Source: Actinomycetota bacterium
GTDB taxonomy: Bacteria; Actinomycetota; Acidimicrobiia; Acidimicrobiales; Ilumatobacteraceae
Length of the DNA: 38,376 bases
Assembly: GCA_009702755.1 (NCBI GenBank)
Contig: WLHL01000013.1
Location: 1-38,376, forward strand
Direction: 5' to 3'
The notes beneath the pieces were generated by a model that was not told the DNA's origin, searched no databases, and saw nothing but the letters and a program-made list of their open reading frames with translations. A program made the translations under genes and the position numbers. Every line of letters begins with the position of its first letter. Positions within the stretch are counted from its first letter, which is position 1. Shown here one piece after another: positions 32,828 to 38,376 of the stretch.

Positions 32828-35425
32828 GTGACTGACATTGCCCCATCTGGAACCCGCGTCTCCTTCAAGGTCAACGGACGAGACGTTTCTGTCTCTGTCG
32901 AACACCCCCACCTCCTCGCCGCCCTGCGCGATGAACTGGACATCACGTCCCCCAAGGATGGCTGTTCTCCTTCGGGCCAGTGCGGCTGTTGCACCATCAT
33001 GATCGACGGCAAAGCACAAGTCAGTTGCCAGTACCCCGTCACCAAGGCTGAAGGCAAAGTCATCACCACACTTGAAGGCGTCGATGAAGCAGAGCGCACT
33101 CGCTATTCAGATGCATTCGCAGCATGTGGCGGCTTGCAATGTGGTTTCTGTATCCCTGGCATTGTCATGCGTGCAAAGTCGCAAGTGGACAAGAAGGGCG
33201 CGGACTTAAAGCGCGAAGACATGGCCCGTCACTTGGGTGCACACCTCTGTCGCTGTACTGGCTACGTCAAAGTTCTTGACGCCATTGAAGCCGTTGCCAA
33301 GGGATCCCCTGTCGACATCTCACTGCCTGGTGGAGTCGGGTCACGAGGCACAAAGTACGAAGCAAATGAACTCGCTCTCGGTGATCGTGGTTATGTCGAT
33401 GACATTCGCGTTCCTGGCATGTTGCACGCTGCTCTTCACCTGACCAAGCATGTTCGCGCAGACATCACCGCAATCGATACAACTGCCGCACAAAATGCTC
33501 CAGGTGTTGTTGCTGTGTTTACTCGCGCCGATGTTCCCGGTGACAACAAAGTCGGAATCATCTATAAAGACTGGCCAGTGTTTGTCGGAGTCGGTGAACG
33601 CACGTCATATGCCGGAGACGTTCTCGCAGTGGTTGTTGCCAACTCACGTCGAGAAGCACGTGCTGCCTCTGAACTCATTGAGGTGCAGTACGCCCCGCTT
33701 CGACCCATTGTGGATGCCCGTGCGGCCATCACGGATCCAGACATTGCTGTATGGGGCACAGACAGCAATGTCCTCTCTCGAAGCGAGTATTCACGAGGAG
33801 ATGTTGATGCACAATTGGCATCAAGTGCTTTCGTCGTGACAGAGACATTCAATACGCAACGTATTGAACACGCCTTCCTCGAGCCAGAGTCAACTCTTGC
33901 CGTTCCAAATTCCAAAGACGGAACAATGCACGTGTACTCCGGCGGTCAAGGTGTCTGGGATGACCGTGATCAGATTTGTTCGCTTCTCGGGATACCCACA
34001 GAAAAAGTCACCGTTGAACTCGTCTCTAATGGCGGAGCCTTTGGCGGCAAAGAAGACATGTCGAATCAGGGTCAAACTGCTCTAGCAGCATGGCTATTGC
34101 AACAACCTGTGAAATGCACGTTGTCTCGCGAAGAGAGCCTGTTAATGCATGCGAAGCGTCACCCGATTGAAATGGAATACACCGTTGGCTGCGATGCCAA
34201 TGGCAAGCTCACCGCAGTGCGCGCTCGTATGATCGGTGACTCTGGCTCCTATGCGTCAGTAGGTATGAAGGTGCTTGAACGTGCAGCAGGACATGCCACG
34301 GGCCCGTATCACACACCATCGGTTGATGTTTCGTCTGTTGCTGTTCGCACTAACAACCCTGTGTGTGGTGCATTCAGAGGATTCGGCGCAAACCAAGCTC
34401 AGTTCGCAATGGAAGGGTGTCTTGATCGCCTTGCTGAGATGGCAGGAATCTCGGGCTGGGAGATTCGTAAGCGCAACGTGATTCATCCGGGTGAAGTATG
34501 GGGTCCTGGCCAAATCATGGACGATGGTTGTCTCGGAGCCGAGACATGTCTCGACACAATCAAAGACGAGTACGACACAGCGGTTGCTGCAGGAAAAGCT
34601 GTGGGGCTTGGTCTCGGTCTTAAAAACTCAGGACTCGGAAATGGATTCCGCGAGATTGCTCGTGCAGCAGTTCACTTCCGTGCTGACGGCCTCGTCGAAG
34701 TTCGTCACGGATGGACAGAGATGGGTCAAGGCGTTCACACTGTTGCATTGCAAGTTGCTGTGGAAGAACTCGGTATTGATGCCGCAAGCATCCGCGTCAT
34801 TGTTGACACCACTCGTCAACTTGGTTTCGGACAAACCACCGGCAGTCGTGGAACCCTCATGGCGGCTGCAAGTGTGAGGAACGCGTGCGCGGAAGCAGAC
34901 AAAGATGGCCGCAAGATCGGCGTTGATTACATCGGCGAGTACGTCGTCGACTGGACGCAACATCTTGGTGAACCAGGCGTGGAGAACCCAACTATTCATT
35001 CAGCATTTGGATACGCAGCACAACTCGTTGTGATGAATCCGGACACTCAAGAGATTGAAAAGGTTGTTGCAGTGCATGACGTTGGTCGCGCTGTGAACCC
35101 AACACTGTGTGAAGGCCAGATTGAAGGCGCAGTGCACATGGGTCTTGGATACGCATTGACCGAGGACTTCCCGAGTGATGAAACAGGATTCCCCACCAAC
35201 ATGACATTGCGCTCATTGGGAATCTTGCGCGCCAAAGATGTGCCACCTATTGAAGTCACATTGGTGGAATGCCCGCAGCCAAAGAGCCCATACGGCATTA
35301 AGGGTGTGGGTGAAATTGGTCTTGTACCGACAGCACCCGCCGTCGCAGCTGCGTTGCACAATGCAGACGGTGTGTGGCGAACACGCTTGCCAATGAAACC
35401 AAAGAACGACAGTTCAAACGATTAA
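32828..35425 (+). CDS. Fused [2Fe-2S]/molybdopterin hydroxylase, xanthine oxidase family
   Basis: 865 residues. N-terminal ferredoxin-like [2Fe-2S] domain: Cys46, Cys52, Cys55 and Cys67 ([12 protein letters not shown]), with one residue more than usual between the first two. The second [2Fe-2S] domain has CGFC (105-108) and CRCTGY (141-146). The molybdopterin domains begin near 175, with [23 protein letters not shown], and [13 protein letters not shown] close to the C-terminus, whose Glu is the catalytic base of the family. There is no FAD domain in the chain or next to it, as in Mop-type aldehyde oxidoreductases. It probably hydroxylates an aldehyde or N-heterocycle. GTG start. The first of a likely four-gene operon. 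Confidence 0.88.
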   Translation: MTDIAPSGTRVSFKVNGRDVSVSVEHPHLLAALRDELDITSPKDGCSPSGQCGCCTIMIDGKAQVSCQYPVTKAEGKVITTLEGVDEAERTRYSDAFAACGGLQCGFCIPGIVMRAKSQVDKKGADLKREDMARHLGAHLCRCTGYVKVLDAIEAVAKGSPVDISLPGGVGSRGTKYEANELALGDRGYVDDIRVPGMLHAALHLTKHVRADITAIDTTAAQNAPGVVAVFTRADVPGDNKVGIIYKDWPVFVGVGERTSYAGDVLAVVVANSRREARAASELIEVQYAPLRPIVDARAAITDPDIAVWGTDSNVLSRSEYSRGDVDAQLASSAFVVTETFNTQRIEHAFLEPESTLAVPNSKDGTMHVYSGGQGVWDDRDQICSLLGIPTEKVTVELVSNGGAFGGKEDMSNQGQTALAAWLLQQPVKCTLSREESLLMHAKRHPIEMEYTVGCDANGKLTAVRARMIGDSGSYASVGMKVLERAAGHATGPYHTPSVDVSSVAVRTNNPVCGAFRGFGANQAQFAMEGCLDRLAEMAGISGWEIRKRNVIHPGEVWGPGQIMDDGCLGAETCLDTIKDEYDTAVAAGKAVGLGLGLKNSGLGNGFREIARAAVHFRADGLVEVRHGWTEMGQGVHTVALQVAVEELGIDAASIRVIVDTTRQLGFGQTTGSRGTLMAAASVRNACAEADKDGRKIGVDYIGEYVVDWTQHLGEPGVENPTIHSAFGYAAQLVVMNPDTQEIEKVVAVHDVGRAVNPTLCEGQIEGAVHMGLGYALTEDFPSDETGFPTNMTLRSLGILRAKDVPPIEVTLVECPQPKSPYGIKGVGEIGLVPTAPAVAAALHNADGVWRTRLPMKPKNDSSND

Positions 35426-35450
35426 GAATGACACGAGACCAGGAGAAATT

Positions 35451-36452
35451 ATGACGAGCCCAGCAGCGATCTACCTTCAAGATGCACACCCCATCAAAGA
35501 AGGAATGGACTACACAAAGTACGCAGAAGAAAAAGGCTTTGAAGCCGTGTGGCAAGCAGACAGCCGCTTGGTCCGCGATGCAATTGTTCCCATGTCTGCA
35601 TTCGCAGCCGTTACCGACACCATCAAGATTGGTTCTGGCGTTGTTGACTGTTGGACACGTAACCCAGCTCGTCTAGCTGCAACGTTCTCCACGCTCGATG
35701 ACTTGGCTCCGGGTCGTGTCATTCTCGGCATTGGTGCATGGTGGGATCCGCTTGCAGCAAAGGTTGGCGTCTCACGCGCAAAGCCACTTCGTGCAATGAG
35801 AGAAATCATCACCGCTGTTCGTGGACTTCTTGCCAATGAGACCGTCACTATGAATGGCGAGTTTGTTCATCTTGATGGCGTGGAACTCGACTACGTGTAC
35901 CAAGAGCGTCGTCCGAAAGAAGTACCCATCTATCTCGGCGCAACAGGCATGCAGATGATGGAACTTGCTGGCGAGATCGCAGACGGAGTTGTACTCAACT
36001 ACCTCGTGTCTCCTGACTACAACAAGACCGCCATCGAAGCACTCGCGAAAGGTGCAGACAAAGCTGGTCGCAAGTGGGAAGACATCGATCGCCCACAGCT
36101 TGTTGTGTGCAGCGTGCACGAAGATCGTCAAACAGCTTTCGACATGGCACGTCTCATGGTGACGCAGTATCTCGGTCAGCAGCCACACATCATGAAGGCG
36201 TCTGGCGTTCCTCAGTCTCTCCTTGACAAAGTGGGGGAAGTGCTCACGTGGCCAGCCACCCATGAGCAAGTGGTCGCGGCATCCAAACTGGTACCCGATG
36301 AGATTGTTCAGATGTTGACTGCATCAGGTACTCCTGACGACGCTCGTGCCAAAGTCCGTGAGTACATGAAAGACGGTGCAACATGCCCGATTCTGTATCC
36401 ACTGGGCGACGTGAAGGCAATGATTGACGCCTTCTCGGGCTGGACAGCCTGA
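35451..36452 (+). CDS. Luciferase-like (LLM) oxidoreductase, probably F420-dependent
   Basis: 333 residues, a bacterial-luciferase-like TIM barrel: [68 protein letters not shown], and [25 protein letters not shown]. The pattern is that of methylene-H4MPT-reductase-like LLM proteins, which in actinobacteria usually use coenzyme F420; FMN use cannot be excluded. The ATG has AGGAGA upstream and lies 25 bp after the molybdenum enzyme. The C-terminus repeats [15 protein letters not shown], common in the family. Substrate unknown. Confidence 0.85.
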   Translation: MTSPAAIYLQDAHPIKEGMDYTKYAEEKGFEAVWQADSRLVRDAIVPMSAFAAVTDTIKIGSGVVDCWTRNPARLAATFSTLDDLAPGRVILGIGAWWDPLAAKVGVSRAKPLRAMREIITAVRGLLANETVTMNGEFVHLDGVELDYVYQERRPKEVPIYLGATGMQMMELAGEIADGVVLNYLVSPDYNKTAIEALAKGADKAGRKWEDIDRPQLVVCSVHEDRQTAFDMARLMVTQYLGQQPHIMKASGVPQSLLDKVGEVLTWPATHEQVVAASKLVPDEIVQMLTASGTPDDARAKVREYMKDGATCPILYPLGDVKAMIDAFSGWTA

Positions 36453-36479
36453 GGCTTCCTCGTTGAGTAATACGCTGTT

Positions 36480-37664
36480 GTGGTGAGCCCACAACAGCCA
36501 TTGACAACACGACTCGCTGGTTTCGGCGCGTCTGTCTTTGCAGAAATGACTGCTCTCGCGGTTCAGACTGGCTCAATCAATCTTGGACAAGGATTTCCTG
36601 ACTACAACGGCCCAGACGAAGTTCTTTCTGCTGCTCAAGCCGAGATTGCTCGTGGCAACAATCAGTATCCCCCTGGAATCGGCCAACCTGACTTGCGCAG
36701 TGCCATCAGTGAGCACCAGAGGCGCTTCTGGGGTCTCTCTTATGACCCAGAGTCAGAGGTGCTCGCCACCATGGGTGCGACCGAGGCACTGGCGGGTGCA
36801 TTGCTTGGCATCTTGAATGCCGGAGATGAGGTCATTGTTTTTGAACCACTCTTCGACACCTACGCAGGCTGCGTTGCGCTTGCTGATGCTGTTCTCTCCC
36901 CTGTCACACTTCGCCCGCAGTCGACAGGGCGCTATGGATTTGATGCTGACGAATTACGCCGTGCCATCACCGGTCGCACTCGAGTGATTCTCTTGAACTC
37001 GCCACATAATCCCACGGGAATGGTTTTCAACAGAGATGAACTACAGATGGTTGCCGACATCGCACAGGAACATGACCTCATCGTTGTCTCCGACGAGGTC
37101 TATGAGCATCTCCTCTTCGACGATGCTCAACATGTTCCGATTGCATCACTGCCTGGAATGCGAGAGCGCACGATCACCATTTCATCTGCAGGCAAGACTT
37201 TCAATACCACCGGGTGGAAGATTGGTTGGGCGTGTGCCCCTCGCCATCTCCTCCACGCAACCCGTATGGCGAAACAGTTATTCACATTTGCAGGCGGCAC
37301 TCCTTTCCAATCCGCAATTGCAGCAGGCTTGCGGCTTCCGGATTCGTATTTTCAACAACTTGCAAAAGACTTGCAGTCGAAGCGAGACATCTTGATGGCA
37401 GCTTTACAAACAGCGAACCTCAACCCGATTCGCCCCGAAGGTACGTACTTCATTACTGCTGATATTCGAGATCGTTGGCCTCACGGTGACGCCATGGACT
37501 TTTGCAGAGCGCTGCCGGAAGCTTGTGGAGTTGTGGCAATACCTGGTTCAGTTCTCTACGACCAACGTCACGCAGACGAAGGCAGGCATCTGGTTCGCTT
37601 CGCCTTTTGCAAACAAACGTCCACTATGCAAGCGGCCGCAGAGAAACTCAGGAGCTGGGCATGA
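36480..37664 (+). CDS. Class I/II aminotransferase (glutamine-/methionine-oxo-acid transaminase type)
   Basis: 394 residues, GTG start 27 bp after the LLM gene (a second GTG follows directly). Fold-type I markers are LGQGFPDYNGP (35-45), QYPPGIGQPDLR, NSPHNPTG (Asn177), SDEVYEHL (Asp205) and Schiff-base Lys239 in SSAGKTFNTTGWKIGW. The GQGFPD and YPPG patterns are typical of the kynurenine aminotransferase/glutamine transaminase K and YbdL group. It shares an ATGA with the nitrilase gene, which is the omega-amidase partner expected when glutamine is the amino donor. It may instead serve diaminopimelate or aromatic amino acids. Confidence 0.82.
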   Translation: MVSPQQPLTTRLAGFGASVFAEMTALAVQTGSINLGQGFPDYNGPDEVLSAAQAEIARGNNQYPPGIGQPDLRSAISEHQRRFWGLSYDPESEVLATMGATEALAGALLGILNAGDEVIVFEPLFDTYAGCVALADAVLSPVTLRPQSTGRYGFDADELRRAITGRTRVILLNSPHNPTGMVFNRDELQMVADIAQEHDLIVVSDEVYEHLLFDDAQHVPIASLPGMRERTITISSAGKTFNTTGWKIGWACAPRHLLHATRMAKQLFTFAGGTPFQSAIAAGLRLPDSYFQQLAKDLQSKRDILMAALQTANLNPIRPEGTYFITADIRDRWPHGDAMDFCRALPEACGVVAIPGSVLYDQRHADEGRHLVRFAFCKQTSTMQAAAEKLRSWA

Positions 37665-38376
37665 AAATCGCAGTCATCCAACACGACATTGCTTGGGCAG
37701 ACCGTGATGCCAATTTTGCCGCACTTGCTCCACTCATTTCGAAGGCAGCAGACAACAACGCGCAATTCATCGTGCTGTCAGAGATGTTCTCCACTGGTTT
37801 CGTTGTAGATCGTGACGATATTGGCGAACCATTGGGCGGCCCATCCTCACAATTTTTGTCTCGCATGGCGCAGGAGCACAACGTCACGATCTGTGGAAGT
37901 TGCCCCGAGATTCAAGTCGACGATCCTCGCCCGTTCAACTCGCTGGTTGTTGCTCACCCCAATGGAACCTTTGATCGCTACTCAAAGATCCATCCGTTTA
38001 CCTACGGCGGTGAAGACAAATACTTCCGTGCGGGCGACTCCTTCGTCACAATTGCGGTCAACGACATTCGAATTTCTTTGTTCGTCTGTTACGACTTGAG
38101 ATTTGCAAACGAATTTTGGTCACTGGCAGAGAACACCGACGCATTCGTCATCCCAGCCAACTGGCCTGAATCACGCAGAGAGCATTGGATATCTCTTCTG
38201 ACATCTCGAGCCATCGAGAATCAGGCCTATGTCGTCGGATGTAATCGCGTCGGTGATGGTGGTGGACTTCACTACGTCGGAGACAGTCGGATCATCGACC
38301 CACTCGGCACAGTCATCGCAAATGCAGCGTCAGACGCCACCATTATTTATGCCGATATCGACGCACACACGGTTAC
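37661..38376 (+). CDS. Nitrilase-superfamily omega-amidase-like hydrolase (3' partial)
   Basis: ATG at 37661 overlaps the preceding stop; 238 residues are visible and the frame runs off the window, with few residues likely missing compared with the 255-270 usual length. The Glu-Lys-Cys triad is clear: Glu41 (LSEMFSTGF), Lys109 (YSKIHPF) and Cys143 (LFVCYDLRF), and AIENQAYVVGCNRVG matches the family. The EMFSTGF and CYDLRF forms match YafV/Nit2-like omega-amidases, which hydrolyse alpha-ketoglutaramate made by glutamine transamination. This pairing pulls the upstream reaction forward. Confidence 0.9.
   Translation, partial: MKIAVIQHDIAWADRDANFAALAPLISKAADNNAQFIVLSEMFSTGFVVDRDDIGEPLGGPSSQFLSRMAQEHNVTICGSCPEIQVDDPRPFNSLVVAHPNGTFDRYSKIHPFTYGGEDKYFRAGDSFVTIAVNDIRISLFVCYDLRFANEFWSLAENTDAFVIPANWPESRREHWISLLTSRAIENQAYVVGCNRVGDGGGLHYVGDSRIIDPLGTVIANAASDATIIYADIDAHTV

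Overview
The window is ordinary-looking chromosomal DNA from a high-coding-density bacterium, most likely an actinomycetote of the class Acidimicrobiia (an Ilumatobacter-like relative). This is inferred from: a menaquinone gene set with a short actinobacterial-type MenE; the phoH-ybeY-CNNM gene order; a luciferase-like (probably F420-dependent) oxidoreductase; GTG starts with tight ATGA/TAATG couplings; moderate GC; and a protein resembling the HheG-type halohydrin dehalogenase known from Ilumatobacter. There are no insertion sequences, phage genes, rRNAs or CRISPR arrays. Genes cover almost everything and no gene-free stretch exceeds about 210 bases.

Layout. 1-3420: a partial FrnE/DsbA-like oxidoreductase and three menaquinone genes (menH, menA, menE). 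3417-6275 (minus): phoH, ybeY and a CNNM/CorC-type membrane protein, a conserved RNA-metabolism neighbourhood. 6395-12547: a membrane GGDEF-EAL protein, a membrane sulfatase-like enzyme divergent from a secreted SGNH hydrolase with a Ser/Thr tail, and a zinc-dependent dehydrogenase. 12642-19584: a dipeptide/oligopeptide-type ABC importer (binding protein, strong hairpin terminator, two permeases, two ATPases), followed by an AlkB-like dioxygenase. The first ATPase carries an N-terminal RDD membrane domain, an unusual fusion. 19590-27923: two acyl-CoA synthetases, two more paralogous family-5 binding proteins, a putative halohydrin dehalogenase and a small baeRF-like protein. 27989-29716 (minus): tRNA-Cys(GCA), a two-domain protein (kinase-like N-terminus plus methyltransferase) and a one-helix membrane protein. 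29804-32742: a Cys/Met-metabolism PLP enzyme, a DUF1295 membrane protein and a PlsC-type acyltransferase. 32828-38376: a probable four-gene operon of a fused [2Fe-2S]/molybdopterin hydroxylase, a luciferase-like oxidoreductase, an aminotransferase and an omega-amidase-like nitrilase that runs off the window.

How it fits together. The most coherent story is in 12.6-28 kb. Three binding proteins share one set of membrane and ATPase genes, and a 14-bp palindrome of the form RTGWC-N4-GWCAC recurs upstream of binding protein 1 (two copies), between binding protein 2 and the halohydrin dehalogenase, and upstream of an acyl-CoA synthetase. This suggests a small local regulon linking solute uptake, epoxide/halohydrin chemistry and acyl activation; no regulator gene is visible in the window. 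The strongest findings are the halohydrin dehalogenase homologue with a Ser-Tyr-Arg triad (23153-23899), the recurring palindrome, the RDD-ABC fusion (16420-17976) and the kinase-like/methyltransferase fusion (28130-29530).
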